Shown here: positions 1 to 11,205 of the stretch, one piece after another
How positions within the stretch are numbered: the first letter of the stretch is position 1
How the letters are laid out: each line of letters starts with the position of its first letter
Assembly: GCA_004194705.1 (NCBI GenBank)
Contig: SADC01001250.1
Coordinates: 1 to 64,000, forward strand
Direction: 5' to 3'
From: Ditylenchus dipsaci
Lineage: Eukaryota > Nematoda > Chromadorea > Rhabditida > Anguinidae
DNA length: 64,000 bases
The notes under the pieces: model-generated
Told to the model about the DNA's origin: nothing
What the model saw: the letters and a program-made list of their open reading frames with translations, nothing else
Database searches by the model: none
Translations under genes and position numbers: made by a program

Positions 1-268
1 CGGCATCGAAACGGACGGCATCGAAACGGACGGCATCGAAATGGCCGCATCGAAACGGCCGCGGATCGAAACGGCGCGGCATTCGAAATGGGGCGTGTCC
101 GAAAAAAAAAGCGTGGATAAAAAATAAATTGAAGTCTCGTTTCTTTTACAGGAAACCGTTCTTCAGAGAGAAACCTCCTTCACAGGGAAACGTCCTCACA
201 AGGAAAACGGCTTACAGGGAAACGACTTTCGCAGGGAAACGGTTTTAACAAGCAAACATCGCGTACCC
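1..268. repeat. Two abutting MULE-type iteron termini
   Basis: Bases 1-97 are the end of an array of GGCATCGAAA(C/T)GG units closing with GGGCGTGTCC. Bases 140-268 are an array of ACAGGGAAACG units closing with GCGTACCC. Both closings resemble the GGACACGGAC / GGGTACGCGAC termini of other elements in this window. The same pair recurs at 56,649-57,008. Confidence 0.7.
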
Positions 269-367
269 TGTTATTGTTGTTATTTAGTATCACTTCCTGG
301 TATTCGTACTTATTTATATCACTTCCTGGTTATATATTATTGTTGTTATTTCTCTAAATAAAGTAAA

Positions 368-470
368 AACCTCGATAAACCGACACCTTGGTATTAAATA
401 TCTATTTCGACCATCGATAAGCCGACACCCTCTGTTCGGTCGCTTGGGTTGTCGCCTTGTCGAGGTTCGA
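368..470. mobile_element. pogo/Tigger-like MITE
   Basis: Inverted ends AACCTCGATAAACCGACACC and the complement of GTCGCCTTGTCGAGGTT enclose about 100 bp. The CTCGATAA...CGAC pattern is typical of pogo/Tigger termini. A second copy lies at about 57,105-57,206. Confidence 0.55.
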
Positions 471-1282
471 ATGTATATAAAATAAAAAAACTATTTTGAA
501 TCTTCATTAGAACAAAACGGCAAGCCCGATTTGGTCATTTGACGTGTTAGACACGCCGTGTGAGGATGTATTTGTTGTAGGAAACATTTACCGTAGGAGA
601 ATTCACCGGGATAAAATGAATTTACCTAGGATTTGCCGAAGATGTGTGAAAAGTTTAAATTGGGAACAAACGTGGGGTCCAAACGCGGGGGCCAAACGCA
701 CGGTAACCGTACCATGAGCCCCACTAGCTTGCTGCATACCAATTAAAGAGATACTAAAGACAACAGAGCTAATAACAAAACCCTTTATTTAACGCAAACA
801 AAGTCTCAAAAAGATACGAACATGGAGAAACTAAGAGCATCAGAATCAGCCGTAGGCTAGACGGACAAGCAATAACCATCCTCTTCAACAATAAAACAAC
901 GCAACCACATTACAACATTCCAGACGAACATAACCAAGCCAAAACGAAGATAAAGATAGTCGGAATTTTAAACGGCTCTTTCAACCACGTTCAGCATTCA
1001 CCCACCGGCATAAACAACAGAGGACACTTTTCGACAAGATGAGCTTTTGATCAGTAGCAAAGCAAAGCCGCTAAACATACAAGAAATTCAATATTACGTT
1101 GCTAAGCAATACGATGTACCAGATCGTTTCTGAAGCTTGGACAGCTGTAACATGAATATAAAGGGTCTTCTCGACTATTCTAAAACCATGTAACTTACAC
1201 CACATTACCTGCTCCATCACTGAGCTCATGGAAAGACCAATGATCAAAACGCTCCTGCTGAAGCCAAGGAAGGTTGTTCAGA

Positions 1283-2687
1283 TGCAATAATTTTTGTAGT
1301 CGCCAAAGCATAGAGAGCAGCCATTTTCGACCTTCAAGAAAACAAATGCATTGGCCTAATATAAATGCTGAAACTACATACTGCTTGCTAGACCAGTGCT
1401 GACAATGGATTGTAGGGAGGCCGACTTAACACTACACTGCTACTCACGCTCAAGCTATCAAAATCATCAATGACTTTGACGATCTTCTCAGCAAACTGAA
1501 AAAGATCCTAAGATTTTACACGACAACTGAAAACCGACCGACACAACTCCGAATCAGCAGATACCTTCTTGTTCAAGCACTGTGTCTGCAGGAAGAAGCA
1601 CCAACAGAAGAGGACGCAACACTGGCCTGGACACTCGAGCTCTCAACAATTGAAGACTGAGAGCCAGCAAAATTGACTTCACATTTCACACATTTTGGCT
1701 GCTGAATTGCTGTATGACACTTCAATTTGAGCACTTGAATTGGGAATTCTCGATCATGCATCTGCGCTGATTTCTGACTGCCAACTAGATTGTGACCATC
1801 GATGCGCATCGGCAGCAGAAATGCCGGCTGCTTTTATTCGACGCATCTGGAGCGGAACTGAGAGCGCCAAAATGGTCGTTGTTGTTATTCTCATTCTCCT
1901 AAGCGGACAAAAATGTTGAAGCAACAATATTATCAACGAAATATCTGGAGAAAAACATACCGAAAAATTTAAACCGGTCTGGAACTCATTTGGCTGCCTT
2001 TCTTGACTTTGGAGTGCGGAAATTAAGAGAGTAATCAACGGATGCCTGAACAAACAAAAGATCAAGCAAACTACAACTACGGAGTGTAATCAGCTACAGT
2101 CGAGCGCGACCCAGCTAACACCCGAAAATTAGTTCAAGCATTTCACGATAAAGAAATGTCAGAATTTGGGCTTGTGGGAATTTTTTCGGAGAGACTGTAC
2201 TCAAGAAAGTTACATACCAAATCATCATGAAGCGGGAATGCCCCGACTTTTTGATAAACTTCAGTTCTTCCAACAATTCAGGTGCAGCTTGCTTATTCTC
2301 CACGGCACATTGCACTTTCGAAAACACAACGTCCCAAATCAGCTGCTCGTTGGGCAACAACTCAATAGAAGGCGAGACCAGCGTTGGCAATTCCGGCTGT
2401 TTTTGAAAAGTAGCTGTCTTGATCGGACGAGACGACAGAGAAGCGAAGGAGGTCTTATCCAGAAGCACATTAGATGCGTAGAACTTGCTCAAAGCAGGCT
2501 GCGGCATAAACTTGGTGATTAAAGCAGGAGGCGGCGATGAAAAATTGCCCAAACTGATCAGCGGAGAAGGCAACGGATACTGACTGTTGTTGTTGATATT
2601 TTCTGGAAGAAAAAATTCCCACTTCCTAGCTGCAAGTCCTGCACCGGCTGATTGATCCACGAATGAAGACGAGACCCCATTTTGCAA
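1283..2687 (-). pseudogene. Copy 1 of five-exon gene of unknown product
   Basis: This is the duplicate of the gene at 58,023-59,432. In this copy single-base losses shift the frame near the N-terminus (around 2,600) and near the end of exon 1 (around 2,230), and the exon 2 donor reads AAATGAG instead of AAAGTGAG. The copy-2 version reads through exon 1 without interruption. Either this copy is decaying or the differences are sequencing errors; the homopolymer bias favours errors. No known domain is recognised. Confidence 0.6.
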
Positions 2688-3117
2688 GCAGTTGCTTATA
2701 GCAAGCTAATAATAAACAAATAGACTAGAACAATTTTTATTGGACTAACTTCATATGTAGCGACCTCTATTTAACGTACACCCGTGGGATACACCCTATA
2801 TGAACGGTAAATAAAAGTGCACGTACTATGGAGTATAAGCCTAGGGCAGTCCGAATTGAGGTGCGAGATCGAGGCATGAATTCTCTCGGCTGTCGTATAT
2901 CAGCCAGATTTTTTTCGTTTATTGATCTGAAATTCAGATTCTGAATAGCTTTTTTACAATTTTCCATATCCGCTATTGGCTAAATAAAATTTTAAAAATC
3001 GACCTCGCACCTATTACCATATAGACCTCATACAGTTAGAAGTTCTGACATTTTTAATTAAAATTTTTAACTTTGTCTCCACCGTGACTACAGGCACCAG
3101 AATCTCGAATGTCCTAT

Positions 3118-3350
3118 ACAATTAAAACTCGTTATAATGAACTTCAAGGGACCGACCAAGTTAGCGGCTTTGAAACCCTTTTTACACCCATTTTTTAAGC
3201 TTTTGCTTTCTCTGTTTGACAGTCTGGTCCCAAGCATTGCAATTTGCAAGGATTCTGATTTTGCCGATCATTTTTTGTAGATCCAAAATTTTTTCTCAAA
3301 GAAGCAAAAACTTGATGAAAAAAGATTTTCATTGAACCGAGTTTCGTTAT
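3118..3350. mobile_element. pogo-type MITE (tentative)
   Basis: Left end AACTCGTTATAATGAACTTC and right end ending GAGTTTCGTTATACAG are imperfect inverted repeats of the kind seen on Tigger/jerky elements. The interior has no open frame. The copy is at about 59,877-60,112. Confidence 0.4.
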
Positions 3351-3609
3351 ACAGTCAAAGTTCTATATAAGGGCACTGAATTAGCCCTATACCCACTGAA
3401 CAAAAATTCGGGACCATTTTTTTAAAATTTGGGGGCAGAAAAAAGTAATTTGGGGGCAGAAAAAGTACCGTCCAAACATTATACCCATTAAAAAATGACC
3501 AAAATTCGAAAAAAAAATAATAAAATTTGATTTTTTTCCATTTTTGGTTTTTTTTTTCAAAAAGCCATAACTCAACGTTTATTTTTCGAAAAAAAATCAA
3601 ATTGAATTT

Positions 3610-4035
3610 CCCCACAAAAGTGTGAAATTCCCCACCAAATTACTGAATTTCCCCACCAAATTTTTAAAACGACCATATCTCAGTGTTTTCTTATCATTTT
3701 TTTATTTTTTTTTAGACCAGCATGCAGCCCTACTTCTTCTAGTTTCTAATTAACCGTCAACCGAACTGTTATAATTTAAAAACATTGATAAAAAATAGTT
3801 TACATAAAACAAGGAGTTGTTGTATAAAAACTAACTTTTCTCAATGTTTTAAAAATTTTAACAATTTGTTTGATGGCTCATTAGAAACTAGAAGAGTAGG
3901 GCTGCATGCTGGTCTGAAAAAAAAAAAAAATGATAAGAAAACACTGAGATATGGTCGTTTTAAAAATTTGGTGGGAAATTCAGTAATTTGGTGGGGAATT
4001 TCACACTTTTGGTGGGGAAATTCACTTACAGCCTT
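3610..4035. mobile_element. Inverted-repeat element with AATTTGGTGGGGAAATTC iterons
   Basis: Three iterons at 3,604-3,664 are mirrored by three inverted iterons at 3,966-4,025. Inside them is a long palindrome ending in the same TAGACCAGCATGCAGCCCTA arms. No clear target duplication was found. The structure resembles the iteron-ended MULE-like elements. The copy is at 60,360-60,785. Confidence 0.5.
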
Positions 4036-4387
4036 TCGAAAAATATTCTACAAAATTTGATTTGTAGCGCTTGATCTGCACTACAACATATTGAAAGAAT
4101 GTTAGCCCAGCACACAAAACTTCATCCACTTTTTCTCACCACGAGTCGATTTGGGAAAACAGAAAATCCGGGGATCAAAAATTCGGTTTTTTTATTTATT
4201 CTGTCTATTTACCCACTATTTTACTAACACTTACTGAATGTTAATATACCATTCGCTAGAGAATTTGCAGGGCTACAAAATAATTCATCGTGCACAAAAA
4301 ATTGAAAATTTTAAATGGTCCTATGATGCCCTTGAAGGATAGGTTTTTTTGGGACACCCTGCATTCAAAAAAAACGAATATTCTATC

Positions 4388-4557
4388 ATAGGTGGTTTTT
4401 TTTTTCTAAATATAAAGGCCTTTTTTAACAGGCAATTATTGGTAATGCGCATTTTTATGACTATGCTGAATAAATAAATATGATGAAACTGATGCATAAG
4501 AAAGAATTGCGAAACAAAACACCGAACGTTTTCAAGCACCTCTAATTTCAAAACCAC
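4388..4557. mobile_element. mariner-like MITE, GGGTGGTTTT ends
   Basis: About 170 bp with inverted ends GGGTGGTTTT flanked by TA on both sides; one G is missing at the left end here but present in the second copy (61,148-61,317). No coding capacity. Confidence 0.6.
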
Positions 4558-4993
4558 CCTATACATTTAATTCGTCAATTTAGTTAAAAGATAGGCTGTC
4601 GATATATCGTGACTAAAGGGTGTTTCAAGAAGTTTATTGGGTTTTAAAATGGCCATGACTTTTTTATAGAGCGTTTTCTGAAATTCTGTATTCGCAACTC
4701 GAATTTTCACTCCGAAATCAAACCACTCTCGAAACCCTCAAACTACTCTCGAGAAATATTTTTGCTTACATTAATTATGTTCAAAAAAGAGGTTTCAAAA
4801 ATGCTTATTCCTGGCTTTTAATTCAAAAATTTTGTACCCCCATAACCTGGCACCCTGATTACTTGTCACCTTTAATCGGTCCCCAGGGGTGCCGGGTTAT
4901 CACAGTTGGACTGTATGGCCATCTTAAAACCTAAAATTTCTTGCATCACCATAGATATCGAAAGCAGCTGAGAGTATGGCAGAGCAAAGTAAC

Positions 4994-5274
4994 CTTGCAT
5001 TTTGCGCAGAATCACATCCCTCTCATTCTCGCTCTCGTAACCATACACACAATTTAGGAGGACGTCCGACAGGATTTCAACGGCTAAAAAGCAGCATTGA
5101 CTTTAATTAAATAAAAGGACAAAAGACGAAATCACCCAAATTACCTTTATCGGTGTCGTGCGCAAAACATTTAGCAAAATAGGTAGTTTGTTCTCTAGAT
5201 GTGTAAGCATTCAGATGAGCGCTCATGTTTTCCACTTCTAGCTCTAGGTCAAACTGCGAGCGATTGCGAGTCCC
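4994..5274 (-). pseudogene. PMPCB: Mitochondrial processing peptidase beta, two-exon fragment
   Basis: Exon 5,145-5,274 encodes a segment with [21 protein letters not shown] 61-nt intron (GTAATTTG...TTTTTAG) and exon 4,994-5,083 continue in phase with AVEILSDVLLN...ENERDVILRKMQ. This matches the M16 metalloprotease region of MPP-beta just after the zinc-binding HFLEH motif. MPP-beta removes targeting peptides from imported mitochondrial proteins. The exon with HFLEH upstream, and all downstream exons, are absent within several kilobases. A pogo-like end follows at about 4,840-4,915. It is therefore a captured or stranded gene fragment, present also in copy 2. A very distant continuation across a giant intron cannot be excluded. 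Confidence 0.88.
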
Positions 5275-6462
5275 CTGTAAGATTGCTGAGTTTTAACAGC
5301 ACATGTCTGAACTTCAAAAGCAAATTACAACTACTTTTATATTGTTTGACGTGTTTTCTTAGAGATGGAAGTTCAGATCTTCTTTTGATAAGCCGCAGAA
5401 TACAAAAAAAAACTAAAAATAACGAGAAGAAACATTTTTCTCAACATTGTGAATAAAAATTACACTGCTGGAAAAAATGAAAACAGTGTCTGTCAATATC
5501 AAAAAATTTAATTAAAATAGTCTGGTCTGCAAGATAAAATTCTGTCCTTCCCTTTTTTAGACACTTTCAGAAATTTTAATATATCGAAAGTAATTGAATA
5601 TTGAAAAAAATTAATTTAAAAATTAATTGTTAGAACATGAAACACTAAATTAAGCAGAACGAACTGTACAAGAAAAACTTTTATCCGAGTCTCTAATAGA
5701 GACTCTCTATGCCGATTTTGAATTTTACCACAAAATTTAAAAATTTAAATTTTCAAAACAACAATACACGTGTTATCTAATAAAAACGATAAAACTGTTC
5801 AAGAAAAAGTTTTCTCTGAGTCTCTAACTCGATTTTGAATTTTACCGCAAAAATATTTTCCTCAGACAGAGATTGTCAGGGGGTCGTAAATCAATCAAAT
5901 GCGTGAAATCTTAGTGGCTAACTACGATATAAAGTTTCTGCCCCATTAAGGTGATAAAATCATCTGGTAGTTTTTTTCAGTTCCTGTTATTTGTTGTAAT
6001 TTCACGATTTTTTCTGCCTGTGAAGATTAAATCATTAATATTTGTTTGTCTACATTTCTGGCAATATGAAATTTTGTATTATTTTGCTTGTGTAGCAGGC
6101 ATATTATTTTCATGTTCGAAGATTAAAACCTTAGCTGTCACCGTATAACCTCTTTTTACCCACCAGGTGGATTATTTTTCAACCCCTGTAATTTTATGAA
6201 ATTGTGAATCAAAAATGACCTTAACTTTAATTGCACAATAAAATCTTGTAATATATATTTGCATTGAATAATCCCTAACTGTACTCATCAAATGACAATC
6301 AAGGGTATCTGATGCACCAATCAAATTAATAACTGCAACAGCAATTATTGATCTCCTTCACTATACAAACATTTAATATATTTGAGTAAACCAGTGTTTT
6401 ATAATGGCAAACATACCACACTTCTTGGAAGCTATGATGAATTTTAAAAATTTTTAATGATC
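5275..6462. other. AT-rich stretch without a recognisable gene
   Basis: Only short hydrophobic frames occur, and the longest (5,951-6,148) is not preserved in frame in the second copy. I see no domain, tRNA or clear repeat here. Confidence 0.5.
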
Positions 6463-6470
6463 TGTTTTAC

Positions 6471-6655
6471 TAGGGTTGTACAATGGGAATATTCCCGGGA
6501 ATATTTGGGAATCTTCCCGGGAACATTGGGAATATTCCCGGGTTTCCCGGTATTTTCCCCTAATTGGGAATATTCCCGGGAATATTCCCAATGTTCCCGG
6601 GAATATTCCGGGAATATTCCCGGTTTTCTATATTTCCGGGATTTCTACAACTCTA
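6471..6655. mobile_element. hAT-type MITE with GGGAATATTCCCGGG interior
   Basis: Ends TAGGGTTGTA and TAGAGTTGTA (inverted) enclose about 185 bp made of palindromic GGGAATATTCCCGG units. The flanking duplication is GTTTTAC / GTTTTTAC; in copy 2 (63,236-63,422) both flanks read GTTTTTAC, an 8-bp hAT-type duplication. Confidence 0.85.
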
Positions 6656-6836
6656 GTTTTTACACCCTTGCATTGGAGAGGTACGCCCTGAAAAAATTGT
6701 TAAAATGATTTTTAAATTTAGAATGATTATTTTTCCGTAATTTTAATAATAATAAAATAGACATTGAAATATTCGTTAGAAGATGCAGCGCCTCCTTTAC
6801 AAAGTTATGTAATATGCACCTGTGAGCGTCGATCTA

Positions 6837-7100
6837 CAGTCAACTCTCGATAAACTGACACTTTCAGAAAACCGGCACTGTGAAAAAGCCTGAAAAAGCT
6901 TTGGCTAAGCTCTTAAGAATGAAGCAAAATAAAAACTCAGCCCAATAACGTCACCAATAAAGAGCGCTGTCACCGGTTTTCTAATTTGAGAGCCACCGCC
7001 TCCAATGCGCGCATACTTTGAAGAGCCGGCGCCCGCCGACGGCTGGCACCGGTGAGGCTCTTCAAAAGTGTCAATTTTTCCTGGCGGACTGCCAGCGCTT
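6837..7100. repeat. pogo-type end joined to small GC-rich hairpin
   Basis: CAGTCAACTCTCGATAAACTG at 6,838 is a pogo-type terminus. Downstream (7,018-7,064) GAAGAGCCGGCGCC...GGCACCGGTGAGGCTCTTC forms a hairpin. The inverted copy at 17.6-18.2 kb has a complete pogo MITE here, so this end has been rearranged. Confidence 0.5.
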
Positions 7101-7408
7101 CTTGTGTAACTCTAACTCACTCAAGTTAACCAGTCAAATATTTTGTCTGCAGCACCAATGGCTAATTTAACCAACACTTTGATGCCATTATTACTTCTTG
7201 TTCTAATCGAAATCTCAGGAGGTAGACGATTTTAATTTTTCGCCCTGCTGTTTTTTTGCAAAAAAAAATTTCCAAAAGTCTCAAAAACCATTAATTTAAG
7301 TGACCTTTTTATTAAAAATGAGTCGTGCGAAGAAAGAAACTACTAGAATCCCACTCTCACTTCTTAATTGAAACCCATCTCACTAAAGTCGACCGGGCGG
7401 GGGGGGGT

Positions 7409-8523
7409 GGTCCGCCCTGTTTCCCTCAAAGGACGTTTCCCCTCAAGGACGTTTCCCCTCAAAGGACGTTTCCCCTCAAGGCCGTTTCCCTCAAAGGCCG
7501 TTTCCCTCAAAGGACGTTTCCCCTCAAAGGACGTTTCCCCTCAAGGCCGTTTCCCCTCAAAGGCCGTTTCCCCTCAAAGAACGTTTCCCTCAAAGACTCA
7601 AATTTCGAACGTTACAACTCAAATTATGTTTTAAGACAAGCAGTCAAGGTAAACGATTATTGGTAGATAACATAACGGCAAACAAAATAAAAGAAGAGCA
7701 AAAAATACCATTCTAACATAACAACAAAACAAATCAATCTTCCATGATAAAAATTGTGAGCGATTCCTCGGAGATATTCTGTGGCGTCCCTTCCTTGGTA
7801 TCCTTGCACAATGATGAGAATTCTGGCGTCAGCTTTTTGGTACTTGAGTTGCTTTCCTTTCGGTCGCTTGCACAACATCCACTGGAGAAAATTCTGGTCT
7901 CGGCCTGCCTCACTGTCTTGAGATGAGTGATCTGCATTGTGTAGCCTTCGACCAGCATTCCAGTGGCTGTGATTGTGTGGAGCCTAGACTTGCAGCCAGT
8001 TTCATCAACTTTTGCGCATTCCCAATAGAACTTCGTTTTGTAGTTCTTGCACTACCAGAATTCATTGCCACCTAAAGATAGAATCTTCTTGCCCTTCTTC
8101 GACTTGCCGTAGATCTGAAAATGAAAAATAATAAAACTTAAAAGCTTAAAATAAAATTACCGGAATTTCTGGCGCTTCTTCTTCACTTCCAGAGTAGCTG
8201 TTGTCAGAGTCGCTGCTGTACGAGTAAAATCCACCATATCCCCCAAAATGTTTCTGATGATGTTCATGGCTGTCGATTGCTAGCGCACCAAAAAAAAATA
8301 TTAATGAAAACGAGAGTGCAAAAGCAGAGCGCAAAAAAGAAGAGCGAAAAAAATGATGCGCCACTTGTGCGACTCCAGATGGGTAACTCGCAGAAAATTG
8401 CAAAAAAAAATTGAGGGAACTTTGAGGGAAACGTCCTTTGAGGGAAACGTCCTTTGAGGGGAAACGCCTTTGAGGGGAAACGGCCTTGAGGGAAACGTCC
8501 TTTGAGGGGAAATGGGCGAGTCC
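7409..8523. mobile_element. MULE-like element, TCAAAGGACGTTTCCCC iterons
   Basis: About ten iterons at 7,420-7,598 are mirrored by inverted units at 8,410-8,515. Ends are GGTCCGCCC and GGACTCGCCC. It is flanked by CGGGGGGGGG-type runs on both sides, which could be a target duplication in poly-G or simply simple sequence. It carries the FLYWCH gene on the minus strand. Confidence 0.7.
7734..8270 (-). CDS. FLYWCH protein fused to MULE transposase C-terminus (internally deleted transposase)
   Basis: The first visible exon (from about 8,270 to 8,161) is acidic and Ser-rich (SYSSDSDNSYSGSEEEAPEIP). A 46-nt intron ends TTTTCAG. Exon 8,114-7,734 has a FLYWCH zinc finger: GKKILSLGG, then KFYWECAKVDETGCKSRLHT and a terminal ITH. 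It then passes, after a one-base frame change, into FLQW...KRPKGKQLKYQKADARIL and EYLRGIAHNF, ending IMED-stop. That tail matches the ends of the frames at 14.5-15.1 and 56.4 kb and resembles the C-terminus of MULE transposases. The RNase-H-like DDE core is missing. One in-frame TAG in the finger and one extra T before IMED are probably sequencing errors. Likely role is DNA binding to element ends, possibly as a repressor; this is inference. Confidence 0.75.
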
Positions 8524-8746
8524 CGGGGGGGGGGGGTTGAAGCATATTTTCGGCTGCACCAAAAGGTTTGATTAAACCCTAAAATTAATTCAGTTTTAGA
8601 CAGTTAAAATTACTGGGAATGATTCCGATTGATTTATGGTGCCCCGTAAAAACATGTCTTGGTGTCCTTGTTGATTTTAGTAGGTGCGGTGTTCTGCTTA
8701 GCCAGAAAAAGTTCTCCCTGCCATTGCAGTCAAGGATGTTAATTTA

Positions 8747-10278
8747 CCGTATATCTTCTAATAAGGACTCACCTTCTAATAAGGCCCACCTCCAAAGAGG
8801 GGTTGAAAAATAAGGCCCCACCTTCTAATAAGGCCCCACCTTCTAATAAGGACCCACTTCTATCAAGGCCCCACCTTCTATTAAGGCCCCACATTCCAAT
8901 AAGGCCAAATTCTAATAATGACCCACTTTCTTACAATTAATCACATCCGAAGTATACCTATAGCATAATTCATTGGACCAAGACAGACACAATTCAATAT
9001 CGAACAAAAAATCATCTTCATTGAAATCTCCTGATTCCACTTCAGTATGTTCTTCGTCAAGTTGGTTTCACGAATAATCTTGAGCCCTTCACACCGATGG
9101 ATCCTCAGGTTTAAAGCACGTTATTTTTCATCCGCTGTGCCATCAGTTGGGAGTAGTTAGAGCACATGCTTAGAACACACGGAACGAAATCACCAAATAG
9201 AAATACAATAAAACCAATCTTCGAAAGATTTGATGATGGTCTCCTTGAAGATTTTTAACCAAGTTCGGTATATCCAGCCCGAGACCACCTCAAGAGCAAG
9301 AGTCTTCGAATTCCCGGCCAAGTAAACGGCTTATGAGAATCATGGTCACCCATATCGTGTAGTAGTCTCTGATGTGTCCCTTAAACGGCTTGTTTTTGCT
9401 GACGTAGGGTGCCTAAAGATGTAGTTTTAGAAGCTAGAGTTCAAAAATATTACCTGGATAAATTTGTACAACCGCCAAAGATAAATGCTGCTTCGATGCC
9501 CAGTTCTTTAAGCCCTGCCATCGTTTACATGCTTTTGTGCGCAGCAAGGCATCCCACACCAAAAGTTGCTTGGCAGAGAAAATTCAGTCAACCTTGATCA
9601 CATTGCGCAAGAAATCTTCAGTAGTCGAGTACACTTTTTGCTCCAGCTCACCCTTTTGCTTGATCCAGTTTCTAACGCATTTCTGTCAACGTTGAATTTT
9701 TGAGCTGCTGATTTAATATTGAATTCCCCTCCTGATTTAGCTGACTATTTTTCACAAGCCGGTTTGATAGCTTTCAACTTTGTCGCAGCGTCGAAGTGGT
9801 GTAGCTTCCTTCTCTTCTTTTCTTTCCCTCGTCCTGATGTAGCTGGAGCTCATATGCATAGTTCGAAATTAGCCGTTGGCTTGCTTCTGCTGAGAATTCT
9901 TTCTCTACAACTGCTGAAGATCACGACCATATTGCATCAAAGCCAGATTTTCCGGAACTGAGAAAACTTCTGCTGCTGCGCGCATACTGTTAGCCGGCGG
10001 ATCGCTCATTTTCACCGAAAACAGAAAATATTGAGAAAGAGAAATATCAAGTAACTTCACTGGCGGCCAAGAAAATCATTACCAGAAAAAAATTATTTTC
10101 ATGCTTTTCAGACTTTTACTTTTTCAAATTATATGTCATTTAAAAAATGAGATTTTTTGTCATTTTTATATTGAAAAATAAGGCCCCACCTTTAAATAAG
10201 ACCCACCTTCTAATAGGCCCCACCTCCAAAGAGGGTTGAAAAATAAAGCCCCATGGGTCCTTATTAGAAGATATACGG
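8747..10278. mobile_element. pogo-like element, TA-CCGTATATCTTCTAATAAGG ends
   Basis: Ends begin CCGTATATCTTCTAATAAGG on both sides, flanked by TA. Subterminal units AAGGCCCCACCTTCTAATA repeat at 8,760-8,920 and again at 10,175-10,250. A decayed transposase lies inside on the minus strand. A 218-bp deletion derivative is at 38,610-38,827. Confidence 0.85.
9635..9835 (-). pseudogene. pogo/Tigger transposase N-terminal helix-turn-helix, decayed
   Basis: On the minus strand KKRRKLHHFDAATKLKAIKP, then FNIKSAAQKFNVDRNAL and NWIKQKGELEQK, follow the psq/Brinker-type helix-turn-helix at the start of pogo and jerky transposases. Stops and frame changes interrupt it. Downstream (9,200-9,400) IIKSFEDW recalls the end of the DDE domain, but this is weak. 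Confidence is high for the class, low for activity. Confidence 0.7.
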
Positions 10279-10980
10279 TACCTTATTTATGAGGCTTTAC
10301 CTTATTTTTGGAGGTTTGACCTTATTTTCCATTGCAAAAAAAAGGCTTTTGGGACAAAAATAGGGCTGTGAAGAAACCGTTTTCATAGTCTCATTTGTCT
10401 CACGAAATCTAGTCTCGTTTCATCCGTGTCGTCAATTTTTGAGGATTTGGCAACCGTTATTGGTTTGCGTACCTGTTTATTGCGTTCCGATGCATTAATC
10501 TTTATCGAAGAATTGCCCTGATGTCTTGCAATTTAGGTGTGCAATGTCAGGCTTCCTCGATATTTTTAAGTCGTTGATCTATATGTTGATAATGTTGATC
10601 CAGATTGTTCTGCCATGTACGATTATTTTCTGAATGATGCGGAATTGTTAAAGATAGCTTCTGGTGTTGAAAAATATGGATTCAATAAATGATTTGTTTG
10701 ATTTGTGAAGTATTTGAAAAAAAGCCTTATTTTTGGCAATATTCTTGACTGTTAAAGCCTTCGTTTTGAATGCTGGAGCCTTACTTTTGAAAAACAGAGT
10801 AAACATCCCTGATTGCAGTCCTTATTTATTGTCGAATAATTTGGAATAGAACGGCTCGAGATCAAATTTAAAACATTTTGAGTTTGCACACTTGCCAGTT
10901 GTATTTTTTATCTAATCTTTGTGAGTCAGCCAAACAAATAATATTTTTTGTACAGTCAAGGTGCATTTAGGAAAGTCAAA
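10279..10980. other. No gene recognised; degenerate repeat remnants
   Basis: The first 90 bases repeat the CCTTATTTTTGGAGG theme of the pogo-like element. A short open stretch at 10,597-10,693 could be an exon but matches nothing I recognise. Confidence 0.4.
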
Positions 10981-11005
10981 GGTGGAGCCAAGATATTGTT
11001 TCACC

Positions 11006-11205
11006 ATGGCATATTATGTCACTAAGACCACTCCGCCTACTGAAGTTCAACTGGAAATTCTCAAATTTCTGAGTGCTGCTAAGCTAAGAATGTGCCGTCT
11101 TGTGAACACTTGGTTGTGGCCATAATTGACCAGAATGCAGACATCCTTCCAATAGGCGAGTCCATTAACTCATTACATTTGCAATTATATACATTAATCG
11201 GAGGG
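11006..11205 (+). pseudogene. F-box-like exon
   Basis: A frame opening MAYYVTKTTPPTEVQLEILKFL and continuing SAAKLRMCRLVN fits the F-box pattern (PxEVxLxILxFL...RLV). F-box proteins select substrates for SCF ubiquitin ligases. A one-base shift then leads into LVVAIIDQNADILPIGES. A GC-rich repeat interrupts at about 11,205. It could be the first exon of the zinc-knuckle gene at 12.8-13.7 kb, but that link is a guess. Confidence 0.5.

Larger units (their letters stand above)
1..7228. repeat. Direct segmental duplication, copy 1
   Basis: Bases 1-7,228 match 56,738-64,000 base for base apart from scattered small indels, most of them in homopolymers; copy 1 is shorter by roughly 35 bases. Both ends of the match run out of the window (start of copy 1, end of copy 2), so the full repeat may be longer. 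The block holds iteron arrays, a gene of unknown function, MITEs and two MPP-beta exons. Confidence 0.95.

Noticed and set aside
2166..2522. 118-codon plus-strand frame opposite exon 1 of the unknown gene (also at 58,977)
   Set aside because: It is the complement of the better-supported spliced minus-strand exon and has no splice or start support.
5951..6148. 65-codon hydrophobic frame that could be a membrane protein
   Set aside because: The second copy of the duplication shifts frame in its first third, and the sequence is AT-rich with no conserved feature.
6457..6708. Gly/Pro-rich open frames over the GGGAATATTCCCGGG repeat
   Set aside because: Same cause: a palindromic simple repeat inside a hAT MITE.
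7413..7605. Regularly repeated TCAAAGGACGTTTCCCC units that could look like a CRISPR array
   Set aside because: Units abut without unique spacers, are mirrored at the other end of the element, and the DNA is eukaryotic. They are transposon iterons.
7325..7666. Pro/Arg-rich frames over the left iterons of the element at 7,409
   Set aside because: Repeat translation (PLKGRFP units); two overlapping frames are equally open and neither has splice or start context.
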